Notes: generated by a model from the letters alone, not told the origin. A stretch of DNA of 64,000 nt from Streptomyces sp. NBC_01716 (GCF_036248275.1 NZ_CP109181.1:1860001-1924000); one strand, 5' to 3'; numbered from the stretch's first letter, positions 30,142 to 40,351 are shown. Program-made: numbers and translations.

Positions 30142-31083
30142 TCAGAGCGCGGCGTACCGGGGCTGGGCTCCCTGGAGCACGGCGAGTACGCCTCTCGCCA
30201 CGGCGACGCCCATCGTCCGGTTCGCCTCCCGGCTGCACGCGCCGATGTGAGCGGTCAGCACCACGTTGGGAGAGCTCAGCAGCGGGCTGTCGTGGAGGGG
30301 CTCGACGGCGAAGGCGTCGAAACCGGCTCCGGCCAGGTGCCCGCTGTGCAGCAGCTCGGCGGCGGCCACTTCGTCGACGAGCCCACCGCGTGCGGCGTTG
30401 AGCAGGATGGCCCCTGGCCTCATGGCGGTGAGCCGGTCGCGGTCCAGCAACGGCTTGGCGCCGGGGACGGCGGGCAGGTGCAGGCTCACCACGTCACTGT
30501 CGAGCGTCGTGTCGAGATCGGCCGAGGCCACGGTCCCGAACGCCTCGGCGGGCAGGTACGGATCGTGCGCGGTCACGTCCATGCCGAAGGCGGTGGCGTA
30601 GCCGGCCATCACCCTGCCGATCCGGCCGAAGCCGATGATGCCCAGGCTGCGCCCGGCCAGTTCGACGCCGAACGTCTTGGGCCAGCCGCCGGCCCGTACG
30701 GCACGGTCGTTGGCGGAGATCCCGCGCGCGACGTCGAGCAGCAGACCGAACGTCAGCTCGGCGACGGCGCGTGAGTTGCTGCCCGGCGCGTACACCACCC
30801 GCACGCCGTGCTCGCGCGCGGCGTCGAGGTCGATGTTGTCGTGGCCGACACCGTGCTTGGCGACGACCTTGAGCCGGGGCGCGGCCTCGAACACGTCGTT
30901 GTCGATCGGGTCGAGCCCCACGATCAGTGCCTCGGCCTCGGGGACGCGGTCAAGCAGGTCGGCGCGGGGCAGCGGCACGTCGTCGCGGGGCCGCTCCGCA
31001 CGCACGCCCGCCATGCGCAGCAGGTCCCACGGCTCGTCGGAGAACCGGCCGAACGTGGGTGTGGTGATCAGGGTCAGACTCAC
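30142..31083 (-). CDS. D-2-hydroxyacid dehydrogenase (phosphoglycerate dehydrogenase-like)
   Basis: 313 residues. NAD-dependent oxidation or reduction of a 2-hydroxy/2-keto acid pair. The two-domain layout is clear: N-terminal lid domain, GIIGFGRIGR dinucleotide fold in the middle (~150), then the catalytic Arg (LNAARGGLVDE), Glu (FAVEPLHDSP) and His (LTAHIGACS) in the expected order. The start ATG at 31083 overlaps the stop of the upstream sialidase-like gene by four bases, showing coupled translation. The locus suggests a sugar acid or keto-acid breakdown product as substrate, rather than serine synthesis. Confidence 0.9.
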   Translation of the reverse strand: MSLTLITTPTFGRFSDEPWDLLRMAGVRAERPRDDVPLPRADLLDRVPEAEALIVGLDPIDNDVFEAAPRLKVVAKHGVGHDNIDLDAAREHGVRVVYAPGSNSRAVAELTFGLLLDVARGISANDRAVRAGGWPKTFGVELAGRSLGIIGFGRIGRVMAGYATAFGMDVTAHDPYLPAEAFGTVASADLDTTLDSDVVSLHLPAVPGAKPLLDRDRLTAMRPGAILLNAARGGLVDEVAAAELLHSGHLAGAGFDAFAVEPLHDSPLLSSPNVVLTAHIGACSREANRTMGVAVARGVLAVLQGAQPRYAAL

Positions 31084-32249
31084 GCGGTCTCCCGCCAGCC
31101 CGGCCAGTCCGCGTCGAGCCGGACGTAGGAGATGGACGAACGGTGATGGGTGAACGCCACGTGCACGGCGCCCCGCGCGTCCGCGACGATCGACGGGTAG
31201 GAGAGCTCCTTGTTGAGGCCGTCACGGGAGTTGTTGCTGAGGCATGTCCCCTCCCCCTGGGCCAGATCGGTGTGCCGGCGCCAGGTCAGTCCGTCGTCCG
31301 CCGACGTCGCCAGCGCGAGCGGCGCTCTCGGCGCGCCCCAGAACGCCTCGGTGCTGTCCGCGCGTCCGGTGTGGGCGAGTGCCGGACGATCCTGCCCGCC
31401 CAGCGCGCCGTGCTCGTCGACCTCGTCGTAGAGGCCCGCCCTGCGGTGCGTGGCGTGGGCGGCGCTGCTCGCGTTGTAGACCAGTGCGAGCCTGCCGTCG
31501 CCGAGCCGGGTGGCCTGGATGGAGGAGTTGTTGTTGGGCAGCGCCGTCGGCTCCGGCTCCGTCCATGTCAGGCCGTCGGGCGAGGTGCTGGAGCGGATCA
31601 CATCGGCGAAGCGACTGCGGTAGAACGCGACGTAACCTTCGGAGCGGGGCAGCACGTTCATGTGCACCGAGCCCCTGCTCCCCGGTACGTCGTGGCGGGT
31701 CCAGGTGGCGCCGGAGTCGTCACTGGCGTACACGGCGCTGGTGTCGTCGCCGCCGGACCAGTCGCCCGCGGCCGGTGTGACGCAGTGGAACGCGGGCAGC
31801 AGCCACGTGCCCGAGGCCGTGACCTGGATCGGTTGCCGGATGAAGACGCCACGGGTCTGGTCGGCGGGCAGCAGCACCCGTGGTTCGTCCCATGTGTACC
31901 CGCCGTCGCTGGAGCGGCGCGCCCGCACCTCGGCTGTGTTCTGCCGGCCCGCGTGCTGCGCTGTCCACAGCAGCCACAACGTGCCGCCGGGGTCGGTGAA
32001 CAGCAAGGGGTTCTGGTCGGACCGGTCGGGGTCGCCGGTCAGCGCGACGGGCTCGGACCACTCGTCTCCGTCCGGCGCCAGGCGGGAGAACCAGATACGG
32101 ATGTCGTGCACACCTTCCTGCGTGCCGCCGAACCAGACGCATCCGAGGTCGCCGCCGGGCAGCACGGCGAGATTCGCCGCGTGCGACTGGGGCACCGGGG
32201 CGGTGAGCGTGGCTTCGGCGCGGCCGGGTCCGGTCTCGCGCAGCCTCAC
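31080..32249 (-). CDS. Sialidase-like Asp-box (BNR repeat) protein, apparently cytoplasmic
   Basis: 389 residues with four Asp-box-type repeats: SSDGGYTW, ASDDSGATW, TSPDGLTW and TSADDGLTW. This is a six-bladed propeller like GH33 exo-alpha-sialidases and the wider BNR_2 family. There is no signal peptide or membrane segment, so it should act inside the cell on imported material. That is unusual for a true sialidase and suggests a glycoside or unsaturated oligosaccharide hydrolase. The GTG start at 32249 overlaps the aldolase stop. Flanking genes are an HpcH/HpaI aldolase and a hydroxyacid dehydrogenase; nothing for sialic acid metabolism (such as NanA or NanE) is nearby. The exact reaction is not known. 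Confidence 0.82.
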   Translation of the reverse strand: MRLRETGPGRAEATLTAPVPQSHAANLAVLPGGDLGCVWFGGTQEGVHDIRIWFSRLAPDGDEWSEPVALTGDPDRSDQNPLLFTDPGGTLWLLWTAQHAGRQNTAEVRARRSSDGGYTWDEPRVLLPADQTRGVFIRQPIQVTASGTWLLPAFHCVTPAAGDWSGGDDTSAVYASDDSGATWTRHDVPGSRGSVHMNVLPRSEGYVAFYRSRFADVIRSSTSPDGLTWTEPEPTALPNNNSSIQATRLGDGRLALVYNASSAAHATHRRAGLYDEVDEHGALGGQDRPALAHTGRADSTEAFWGAPRAPLALATSADDGLTWRRHTDLAQGEGTCLSNNSRDGLNKELSYPSIVADARGAVHVAFTHHRSSISYVRLDADWPGWRETA

Positions 32250-33013
32250 AGGTCGCCCCGCGCGGCTGACAGATGGTCCCGCGCCGCCTGCTCCAGGTGG
32301 GTCAGGTCGCTCGCCACCGACGCGAACGTGTAGCCCTGTGCCAGCCTGCGCCTGGCGATCTCGCCGTTCGGCGTGTGGATGCCCGCGGCGATCCCCGCCG
32401 TCTCCGCGGCCTTGGCGATCTTCGCGACGGCCTGCTCGAACACCTCGTCCACGGCCGGGTCGGTGGAGGTCTCTCCACCGACCGCGAGCCGCAGATCCGA
32501 CGGGCCCACATAGATGCCGTCGAGACCGGGGGTCGCGCAGATCTCGGCCACGTTGTCCAGGCCCTGCGGCGTTTCGATCATCGCGAGTACGAGCACCGAC
32601 TCGTTGGCCTCCGCGGGCTTGGGGCCCACGCGCAGTTGTGAGCGCATCGGCCCGTACGAACGGCGTCCCTCCGGTGGGTAGCGGGTCGCGCGTACGGCGG
32701 CCGCGGCGTCATCGGCGGAGTCGATCAGCGGCACGATGACGCCGGTGGCGCCCGCGTCGAGCACCCTGCCGATGGCGAACGGGTCGTTCTGCTCCACCCG
32801 TACCAGTGCCGCGGATGTGGCTCCCGCGTCGATGGCGAGCATCGCGTTGCGGATGCCGGTGTAGCCGATGAGGCCGTGCTGGGCGTCCACCGCGACGTAG
32901 TCGTAACCGAGCCGGGCGAGCCGTTCGGTGGCGACCGGGTCGTCGAGCACCACCCAGTAGCCGATGGCCTGTTGACGGGTCCGGACTCGATGTGCGAATT
33001 CGAGTGCGCTCAC
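32246..33013 (-). CDS. HpcH/HpaI family class II aldolase (2-keto-3-deoxy acid aldolase type)
   Basis: 255 residues from the GTG at 33013 (VSALEFAHRV), preceded by GGAG; this length matches the family, while the longer open frame upstream overlaps the reductase gene. The fold cleaves 4-hydroxy-2-keto acids to pyruvate and an aldehyde. Visible: DYVAVDAQHG (catalytic His region), VRVEQNDPFAIGRVLDAGA, GVIVPLIDSADDA, the metal-ligand Glu in AMIETPQGLDN and the Asp in GIYVGPSDLRLAVG. Members act on 2-keto-3-deoxy-L-rhamnonate or related acids. Paired with the enolase-superfamily dehydratase in the same operon, it can complete a non-phosphorylative sugar-acid route. Confidence 0.92.
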   Translation of the reverse strand: MSALEFAHRVRTRQQAIGYWVVLDDPVATERLARLGYDYVAVDAQHGLIGYTGIRNAMLAIDAGATSAALVRVEQNDPFAIGRVLDAGATGVIVPLIDSADDAAAAVRATRYPPEGRRSYGPMRSQLRVGPKPAEANESVLVLAMIETPQGLDNVAEICATPGLDGIYVGPSDLRLAVGGETSTDPAVDEVFEQAVAKIAKAAETAGIAAGIHTPNGEIARRRLAQGYTFASVASDLTHLEQAARDHLSAARGDL

Positions 33014-33054
33014 GGAGATGTGCTCCTGTTCCTCGTCTTCTTCGTTCTCTTCGA

Positions 33055-34001
33055 TCAGCGGTTGTAGTTGGGCATCGGTCCGCGCAGTACGGCCCCGACC
33101 TCGTCGCACGCCGCGGCGACGTCGCCGGGCAGCGGTCCCCTGCCCAGCGCGGCGATGTTCGCGGTGAGGTGGTCGAGCCTGGACGCTCCGAGCAGTACGG
33201 AGCCGACCACGGGCTGGTTGAGCAGCCAGCGCAGTGCGAGCTCCGTCAGCGGCAGCCCGGCCTGCCCGGCGACGCCCTCCAGTGTCGCGACGGCCTCGAA
33301 GAGCCGCTCGTCCCAGTAGCGCCGGCGGTACATGTCTGCGAGCACGGAATCGCCGAAGCGGCCGGTGCCCGGTTCGGCGGCGAAGCGGTGCTTGCCCGTG
33401 AGCAGCCCGCCGCCGAGCGGGTTGTAGACCATCGTCTCCAGCCCCGTCGCCGCGGCCATCGCCGCGTACTCCTCCTCGATCCTGCGCGCGAGGAGGTTGC
33501 AGAGTTGCTGGGCCACCACGGGCCGGGGCGCGCCGACGCGGTCGGCGACATGGTTCAGTTCCACGATCTGCCACGCCGCGAAGTTCGAGACGCCCAGCTC
33601 GCGGATCTTGCCCTCCGTCACCAGGTCGGCGACCGTGCTCAGCGTGTCCTCGACGCGGGCGGCGTAGTCGGGCTGGTGCAGGTAGAAGAGGTCGATGTGG
33701 TCGACGCCGAGCCTGCGCAGGCTGCCCTCCACCTCGGCCCGCAGGCCCTTGGGCGACAGCGGCGAGTGCTCCCCGGCGTCCGGGTGGGGCATACCGGCCT
33801 TCGTGGCGAGCCTGATGCGGTCCCGGCGAGCCGCGACAAGGGGCGCGAGAAGTTCCTCCGTGGCGCCCTTGGCGTAGCCGTTGGCCGTGTCGACGTCGGT
33901 GATCCCGGCGTCGAGCGCCGCGTCGAGCATCGTCTCGGCGTCGGCCGCCGAGACGGTGTCGCCGAAGGTCATGGTGCCGAGCACCAGCCTGGGTGTGCCG
34001 G

Positions 34002-34005
<4 letters not shown>
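33055..34005 (-). CDS. Aldo/keto reductase
   Basis: 316 residues from the ATG at 34005 (MTGTPRLVLGTMTFGDTVS), preceded by GGAAGGAA. NADPH-dependent oxidoreductase of the YghZ/AKR type. Visible: catalytic Asp and Tyr in DVDTANGYAKGATEE, Lys in LATKAGMP, the His in DLFYLHQPD, the GVSNFAAWQI strand and C-terminal cofactor-binding stretch GSVLLGASRLDHLTANI. It lies in the operon 41 bases upstream of the aldolase gene. It may interconvert a sugar or aldehyde and its alcohol before oxidation to the acid. The substrate is not evident. Confidence 0.92.
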
Positions 34006-34843
<838 letters not shown>

Positions 34844-34847
<4 letters not shown>

Positions 34848-35650
34848 GCGGGCACCTCCTTGCGTGCCAGTCGCGGCACGGCTGCGAGCAGTTGCTTCGA
34901 GTAGGGGTGCGCCGGCGCGTTCACCACCCGTTCGACATCGCCGCTCTCCACGAACCGGCCCGCGCGCATCACATGCACGCGGTCGGATACGAGCCGGGCC
35001 ACGCCGAGGTCGTGGGTGATCATCAGGATCGCGACGCCGGTGCGTTCCTGGAGCTCCATGAGCAGGTCGAGCACGCCCGCCTGCACGGTGACGTCGAGGG
35101 CGCTGGTCGGCTCGTCGGCCACCAGCAGTTCGGGCTCGCCCGCGAGCGCGCACGCGATCAGCACCCGCTGCTGAAGTCCGCCGGAGAGCTGGTGGGGGTA
35201 GTGGCCGAGCACCCGTTCCGGGTCGGGTACGTGCACGCGCTCCAGCAGTTCCCTCGCCGTCAGCCGGGCCTGGCGGCGGCTGGTTCCCTTGTGCCGCAGG
35301 CGGACCAGGTCGGTCAGCCGCCTGCCGACCGTGTGCACCGGGCTCAGGGCGGTCATCGGGTCCTGTGGGACGAGCCCCACGACGCGCCCGCGCAGGCCGC
35401 TGATCGCGGCCGGATCGGCGATCACGTCGTGCCCGGCGAGCACGGCCCTGCCGGACAGTACGGCCAGGTCGGGCGGCAGGAGCCGCAGCAGGCCCATCGC
35501 CGTGGTCGACTTGCCGGAACCGGACTCGCCGATCAGGGTCACGGTCTCGCCGGGGTCGACATGCAGTGAGACCCCGTCGACGGCGCGGACCACACCGCGT
35601 TCGGTTATCAGCTCGATCTGGAGGTCCTCGACCTCTAGCACACTGCTCAC
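34844..35650 (-). CDS. ABC importer ATPase, OppD/DppD type
   Basis: 268 residues from the GTG at 35650 (VSSVLEVEDLQIEL), with AAGGGAG upstream and a GTGA overlap with the permease stop. The long open frame upstream is the antisense-phase shadow of the permease. Motifs: Walker A GESGSGKST, VGLVPQDPMTALSPV, signature LSGGLQQRVLIACAL, Walker B ELLVADEPTSALD and MITHDLG. DppD/OppD proteins normally end in an oligopeptide-type extension (PAHPYSKQLLAAVPRL here). It energises uptake together with the OppF-type partner. Confidence 0.95.
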
Positions 35651-36558
35651 GCTGCCACTCCCTTCTTGGTACCTCTGATCGTGTCCCGCAGTCCGTCGCC
35701 GAGCAGGTTCACGCCGACCACCAGCAGCACGATGACAAGACCGGGCAGCGTGACGAGCCACCACGAGGTGGTGATGTAGTCCTGACCGTCCGAGATCAGC
35801 CGTCCCCAGGTGGCGAACGGCCGCTCCGGGCCGGCGCCGAGGTAGCTGAGCGCGCTTTCCAGCAGCACCGCCTGCGCGAGGAGCAGGAGTACGACGAGGC
35901 TGGTCTGCCGGACGATATTGGGCACGAGGTGGCGCAGCAGCACGCTGTGGTGGGGCAGGCCGAGTGTGCGGGCCGCGTCGACGTACGGCTTCTCGCGCTC
36001 GACGAGCACCATGGAGCGGGTCAGCCTGGCGACCTCCGGCCACTGCGCGATCGCGATGACTGCGGTGATCACCGGTACGGACGGTCCGAACAGTGCCACG
36101 ACGAGCAGCAGCATCATCAGCAGGGGCAACGACATCTGGGCTTCCAGCAGGCGGCTGATGACCGCGTCGCACCAGCCGCCGAAGTAGCCTGCCGCGGCAC
36201 CGGCGGCGAGCCCGATCAGCCCGGACACGACCACGGCGAGGACACCGATGAGGATCGACACCTGCCCGCCGTCGAGGACCCGTGCGAGCAGGTCCCTGCC
36301 GAGCTGATCGGTCCCGAACAGATGGCCGTCGGTGAGCGGCGGCAGCCGGCGTGCGCCGAGGTCCTGCTCGGTGGAGCCGGGCAGGGGCAGCAGGCCGGCC
36401 AGCGCCACCGGCAGCACGACCAGCGCCGTGAGGACCGCGCCGACGCGGATCTTGATCCGGGCCATGCGGGGGCGGCGGGTGGCTCCGGCGTCGCGCAGCT
36501 GGGCGGCGGTGATACGGCTGGGACGGCTCTCGGTCTCCGTACTTTCTGTGATGGTCAT
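35647..36558 (-). CDS. ABC importer permease, DppC/OppC type
   Basis: 303 residues. N-terminal cytoplasmic tail, first helix around residues 35-60 (VLTALVVLPVALAGLLPLPG), a FGTDQLGRDLLARVLDGG segment that is diagnostic of DppC/OppC permeases, and the cytoplasmic EAA loop (EVARLTRSMVLVEREKPYVD). Five to six further helices follow. The ATG at 36558 overlaps the DppB-type stop by four bases. It forms the membrane channel together with the DppB-type partner. Confidence 0.95.
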   Translation of the reverse strand: MTITESTETESRPSRITAAQLRDAGATRRPRMARIKIRVGAVLTALVVLPVALAGLLPLPGSTEQDLGARRLPPLTDGHLFGTDQLGRDLLARVLDGGQVSILIGVLAVVVSGLIGLAAGAAAGYFGGWCDAVISRLLEAQMSLPLLMMLLLVVALFGPSVPVITAVIAIAQWPEVARLTRSMVLVEREKPYVDAARTLGLPHHSVLLRHLVPNIVRQTSLVVLLLLAQAVLLESALSYLGAGPERPFATWGRLISDGQDYITTSWWLVTLPGLVIVLLVVGVNLLGDGLRDTIRGTKKGVAA

Positions 36559-37490
36559 CGCGCCGTGGCCTTTCCGAGGCGGATCCGTGGATCGAGCAGC
36601 GGGTACAGCAGGTCGATGACGAGCTGTACGAGGATCGCGAGTGCGGCGGTGACGAGCACCGTCGCCTGAATCAGCGGGTAGTCGCGGGTCTCCAGCGCCC
36701 GGACCACGAGCGAGCCGACGCCGGGCCAGTTGAACACGACCTCCACCACGACGACGCCGTTGAGCATCGCCGCGAACCGGGTGCCGAGCGCGGTGAGCAC
36801 GGGGATCGCGGAGTTGGTGAGCGCGTGGTCCCAGACGAGTCTGCGTTCCGGGATGCCGTGCGCACGGGCCACCATGAGGTGGGGGGAGGTCAGATTGCTC
36901 ACCATCTCGCGGCGTACGAGCCGTGAGATGAGCGCGACCTGGAGCAGCGCGATGGTGGTCGCGGGCAGCACGAGCCCCGACCAGGTGGTGAACCCGGACG
37001 AGGGCAGCACCGGCACGAGCACGGAGAAGACGGTGAGCAGCATGATGCCGCTCCAGAACTCGGGCATCGACTGCGCGGCGATCGTCAGGATGTTGGCGCC
37101 CATCTCGCGGCCGGTGTCGGCGCGGCGGGACATCCAGATGCCCAGGGGCAGCGAGATCACGGCGGTGAGGGTGACCGCGGCGAGCGCGAGGGTGATCGTG
37201 TAGGGCACCCGGTCGAGAACCACATCGAACGCGGGCGCGCGGAACGAGTACGACATACCGAGGTCGCCGGTGAACAGATGCTCGATGAAGGTCAGGTACT
37301 GCGAGAGGACCGGGCCGTCCAGCCCGAGCTGGGTACGGATCTTGGCCAGGTCCGCGGCGGTCGCGTTCGGCGCGGCCAGGGCTGTCGCCGGGTCGCCGGG
37401 CGCCATCCGGATCAGCACGAACACAGTGGAGACCGTGAGCAGCACGACGAACGCGCTCTGGCCGAGTCGCCTGAGGATGTACGTGGTCAC
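36555..37490 (-). CDS. ABC importer permease, DppB/OppB type
   Basis: 311 residues; the GTG start at 37490 lies one base after the binding-protein stop. MTTYILRRLGQSAFVVLLTV is the classic opening of DppB-type permeases, followed by the periplasmic loop (GDPATALAAPNATA, QLGLDGPVLSQYLTF). The EAA loop is VARAHGIPERRLVWDHAL, and the C-terminal VEVVFNWPGVGSLVVRALE is a family hallmark. Six helices are expected. The spacing and gene order (binding protein, B, C, D, F) are those of a complete peptide-type importer. Confidence 0.95.
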   Translation of the reverse strand: MTTYILRRLGQSAFVVLLTVSTVFVLIRMAPGDPATALAAPNATAADLAKIRTQLGLDGPVLSQYLTFIEHLFTGDLGMSYSFRAPAFDVVLDRVPYTITLALAAVTLTAVISLPLGIWMSRRADTGREMGANILTIAAQSMPEFWSGIMLLTVFSVLVPVLPSSGFTTWSGLVLPATTIALLQVALISRLVRREMVSNLTSPHLMVARAHGIPERRLVWDHALTNSAIPVLTALGTRFAAMLNGVVVVEVVFNWPGVGSLVVRALETRDYPLIQATVLVTAALAILVQLVIDLLYPLLDPRIRLGKATAR

Positions 37491-37491
37491 C

Positions 37492-39075
37492 TCAGCCCTC
37501 CAGACCGACGCGCGCGAGCTGGTAGGAGTTGGTCGCTTCCAGCGTCACGTCGGTGACGCGGTTACGGAAGGCCAGCACCGAGTTGGGTACGAACGCCCAC
37601 ATGCTCGGCCATGAGTCCCACACCACCTGCTGGGTGCGGGCGGTGATCTTCTGCCGTCGCTCGGCGTCCACCTCGGCGTAGGCCTGGTCGAGCAGCGCGA
37701 GTACCTCGCGGTTGACGTAGCCCTGGTAGGTGTCGCGGGTGCGTTCGCGTTCCGGCGTGCCGCCGTACATCCCCTGCAGGATCGGCAGCGCCGCACCGAC
37801 GGGAGAGGCGTATCCGTTGCCGAGGATGTCCCAGTCGCCGGCCCGGCCCTGGCGCCACTTGGAGATGTCGCCGCCCGGCTCGAACTGACGGAGCCTCACG
37901 CGGACGCCGATCTCGCCGAGCATCTGCACGACGGCCTCCATCACACTGGTGTCGCCCGCGAACTCGCCTGTCTCCCAGATCAGCGTGAGCCGCAGATCGC
38001 CGTCGGCGATGCCCTCGGCTTCCAGCATCTGCTTGGCGCGGCGCGGGTCGTAGTCGTAAGTACCGCAGGACACGGCGCCGTTGAGTGTCTGGGCCACGGG
38101 CCCGACAGCGGGCTGCGCGGAGCCGGCCAGGACCTCTTCGGCGAGCCGTTCGCCGTCCACGGCCAGCGAGAGCGCCTGGCGGACCGATGCCTTGGACAGC
38201 GGATGGCTGTCCGGCTTACGGAAGTTGTAGAAGAGCTGGTTGATCCGGGTGCCGCGCACCCGCTCGAACGACACGTCCGGCTGTCCGCTCAACTGGTCGG
38301 CGGAGTCGGGGGTGATCGTGTCAATGATGTCGATCTCGCCCGAGCGCAGTCCCACCACCCGGTTGGATTCCTCGGGCACGAACCGCACCTGTGCCTGCTT
38401 CACGCGCGCGGGTCCGCCCCAGTAGTCGCGGTTGCGGCGCAAGGTGTACTCGCCGGTGCCGCGGTTCGACGCGGTGACCACGTAGGGGCCGGAGCCGACG
38501 CCGGACTGGAGTTCCTCGGGCACGTTCGCCGCCGCGGGCGTCACGAGGATGTTGGCCATCAGATAGTCGAGAACCGGCAGCGGGCGGTTGGTCTCCAGCG
38601 TGAACGTCCGCTCGTCCACCGGCACGACCGTCGGCCACTCGGGGAAGAACCCCGCCAGATAGGAACCGCTGACCTGTTGATACATCGTGAGCGCGGTGCT
38701 GACGTCCTTGATGCGCACCGGACTGCCGTCGGAGTAGCGAACGCCTTCGCGCAGCCGCACCGTCCACTGTGTCGGGGCGGTGAGCTCGAACGTGTCGGCG
38801 AGCACGGGCACCGGGGAGAGATCGGTGCCGATCCGGGTCAGCCCCTGGCGGACCGCGCGCTGCACGGTGACCGCCGCGTCGAACTGATTGAGCTTGTTGT
38901 CGAGTGAGACGAGTGAACGGTTCAGCCCGAGGGTCACCGAGCCGGGCGGCGGACCGCCCGTGGGACTGGCGCAACCGGCGAGGCTGCCCGCGGCCATCGC
39001 GCCCCCGGTGACGCCCAGTGCCTTGAGCAGTGTTCGTCGGGATATCTGTGCCTTCTGTGGCATCACTTTCCGCAT
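37492..39075 (-). CDS. Solute-binding lipoprotein, family 5 (peptide/oligosaccharide type)
   Basis: 527 residues from the ATG at 39075, preceded by GGAGGG. Signal: twin-arginine-like SRRTLLKALGVTGGAMAAG followed by the lipobox LAGC, so it is probably Tat-exported and lipid-anchored. The SBP_bac_5 domain fills the rest, with VRLREGVRYSDGSPV, GSGPYVVTASN, and LSKASVRQALSLAVDGERLA. Family 5 binds oligopeptides, nickel, or oligosaccharides and opines. Embedded among sugar-acid enzymes, an oligosaccharide or acidic glycoside is the likelier ligand. It is the first gene of the operon, downstream of the inverted repeat at 39147. Confidence 0.94.
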   Translation of the reverse strand: MRKVMPQKAQISRRTLLKALGVTGGAMAAGSLAGCASPTGGPPPGSVTLGLNRSLVSLDNKLNQFDAAVTVQRAVRQGLTRIGTDLSPVPVLADTFELTAPTQWTVRLREGVRYSDGSPVRIKDVSTALTMYQQVSGSYLAGFFPEWPTVVPVDERTFTLETNRPLPVLDYLMANILVTPAAANVPEELQSGVGSGPYVVTASNRGTGEYTLRRNRDYWGGPARVKQAQVRFVPEESNRVVGLRSGEIDIIDTITPDSADQLSGQPDVSFERVRGTRINQLFYNFRKPDSHPLSKASVRQALSLAVDGERLAEEVLAGSAQPAVGPVAQTLNGAVSCGTYDYDPRRAKQMLEAEGIADGDLRLTLIWETGEFAGDTSVMEAVVQMLGEIGVRVRLRQFEPGGDISKWRQGRAGDWDILGNGYASPVGAALPILQGMYGGTPERERTRDTYQGYVNREVLALLDQAYAEVDAERRQKITARTQQVVWDSWPSMWAFVPNSVLAFRNRVTDVTLEATNSYQLARVGLEG

Positions 39076-39146
39076 GTGGAACCCTCCGTGGCTCGCCGGC
39101 GCCATCGCCGTAGGAGCACCTGTGGCTGCGCACTCTGGCACCCTTG

Positions 39147-39181
39147 CACGCTATGCGCAATACAGATAGCGTGTTTCACGC
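39147..39181. promoter_or_regulatory. Operator candidate between divergent catabolic operons
   Basis: CACGCTAT (39147-39154) and ATAGCGTG (39166-39173) form a perfect 8-base inverted repeat around an 11-base spacer. A second dyad, GCGTG-TTT-CACGC (39169-39181), overlaps its right arm. They lie between the binding-protein start (39075, minus) and the kinase start (39206, plus), where one repressor could control both operons. The DeoR-family gene at 41364 is the natural candidate ligand-responsive regulator. Function is inferred from position and symmetry. Confidence 0.65.
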
Positions 39182-39205
39182 AGAACAAGTTGTGGGGAGG
39201 TGCGA

Positions 39206-40351
39206 ATGAGATCTGCTGAGATCATGGGCTCGGCACTGTGTGACGACCTCAGCGGTGCCGCGGAGGCCGCTCTGGCTCTTGGTATCGATACAGTCGATCT
39301 TGCGCGTTCCGCGCAGGACACGGGGGCGCGGGTGGTCGACCTTGATGTCCGTCAGGCCTCTCCGGAGACCGCCCGCGCCGCCGTTCGAGCGGGGCTGCCA
39401 CAGCGACGCCAGGCCTTCGTCAAGATCGACTCGCTCCTGCGCGGCAACGTCGAGGCGATGGTGCGCGGAGTGCGCGATGTGCGCTCCGGCCTGGTGGTCT
39501 GTACCCCGGCGTTGCCGGTCGCGGGCCGCCCCACACTCAACGGGCGCGTGGTGCTGTCCGCCGAGCCCGGCATCGGCGAGCACCGCCCCGACTCCGTCGA
39601 GGACGCGCTCGGGGATCTCCCGGTCACCCATGTGAAGCTCGACGAGCTGCGCTCGCCCGGCCTGCGCGATGCGCTCACGCAGGCCGCGCGCTCCGGGCGG
39701 ATCGCGGTCTGCGACGCGGAGACCGACGCCGATCTCGACCTGCTCGCCGCCGCCACCGTCGCGACGACCGGCGGTGCCGACGACGCCGGCGACATCACCG
39801 CTGTCGGATCCGCCGGGCTCGCGGCGGCCTTCGGAAGGTTGCGTCCTGCGCGAACCACGCAAGTCCCGTCCACCGTGTCCGCGACAGTGCTCGTCGTGGT
39901 CGGCTCCGCCGAACCGGGCGCGCGCCGCCAGGTCGAACTGCTGGCCTCCAGCGGCGCGCGGCTGGTCGAGGTGGACCCGGCGACCCGTGACGTTCCCCGC
40001 TTCGAGCTCACCGGGGGCCGCACGGTGCTGACCCTGTGCCCCGCGCCGCTCGATCCCACCCGCGCCCGTGCGCTCGCCGTACACCTCGCGGGCCTCGTCC
40101 GCGAGGTCGTCGCCCGGCACGACGGCCCGCTCCGGCTCGCCCTCACCGGAGGCGAGACCGCACGGCGGGTACTCGACGCGCTCGGCGTACGACGCCTCCA
40201 CGTGCTCGGCCAGGTGCATCCCGGCGCCGTGCACATGCGTACCGACACCGGGCTGGAGATCGTGACCCGGCCCGGCAGCCACGGCGGCCCGGACAGCCTG
40301 CTCATGATCGCCAACCGGCTCCACCAGCCTGCTCTTCAGGAGGAACTGTGA
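39206..40351 (+). CDS. Four-carbon acid-sugar kinase (DUF1537, OtnK/DtnK type)
   Basis: 381 residues; ATG at 39206 five bases after GGGGAGG. The DUF1537 family phosphorylates threonate, erythronate or 3-oxo-tetronate at O4 with ATP. Visible: N-terminal substrate domain ALCDDLSGAAEAALALG, then QAFVKIDSLLRGNV, VVCTPALPVAGRPT, and the C-terminal nucleotide domain with VVVGSAEPGARRQ, LALTGGETARRVLDALGV and PGSHGGPDSLL. The stop overlaps the next gene's GTG start. With PdxA2 next door it should generate a 4-phospho-tetronate that is oxidised onward. Which stereoisomer is used cannot be told from sequence. Confidence 0.92.
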   Translation: MRSAEIMGSALCDDLSGAAEAALALGIDTVDLARSAQDTGARVVDLDVRQASPETARAAVRAGLPQRRQAFVKIDSLLRGNVEAMVRGVRDVRSGLVVCTPALPVAGRPTLNGRVVLSAEPGIGEHRPDSVEDALGDLPVTHVKLDELRSPGLRDALTQAARSGRIAVCDAETDADLDLLAAATVATTGGADDAGDITAVGSAGLAAAFGRLRPARTTQVPSTVSATVLVVVGSAEPGARRQVELLASSGARLVEVDPATRDVPRFELTGGRTVLTLCPAPLDPTRARALAVHLAGLVREVVARHDGPLRLALTGGETARRVLDALGVRRLHVLGQVHPGAVHMRTDTGLEIVTRPGSHGGPDSLLMIANRLHQPALQEEL

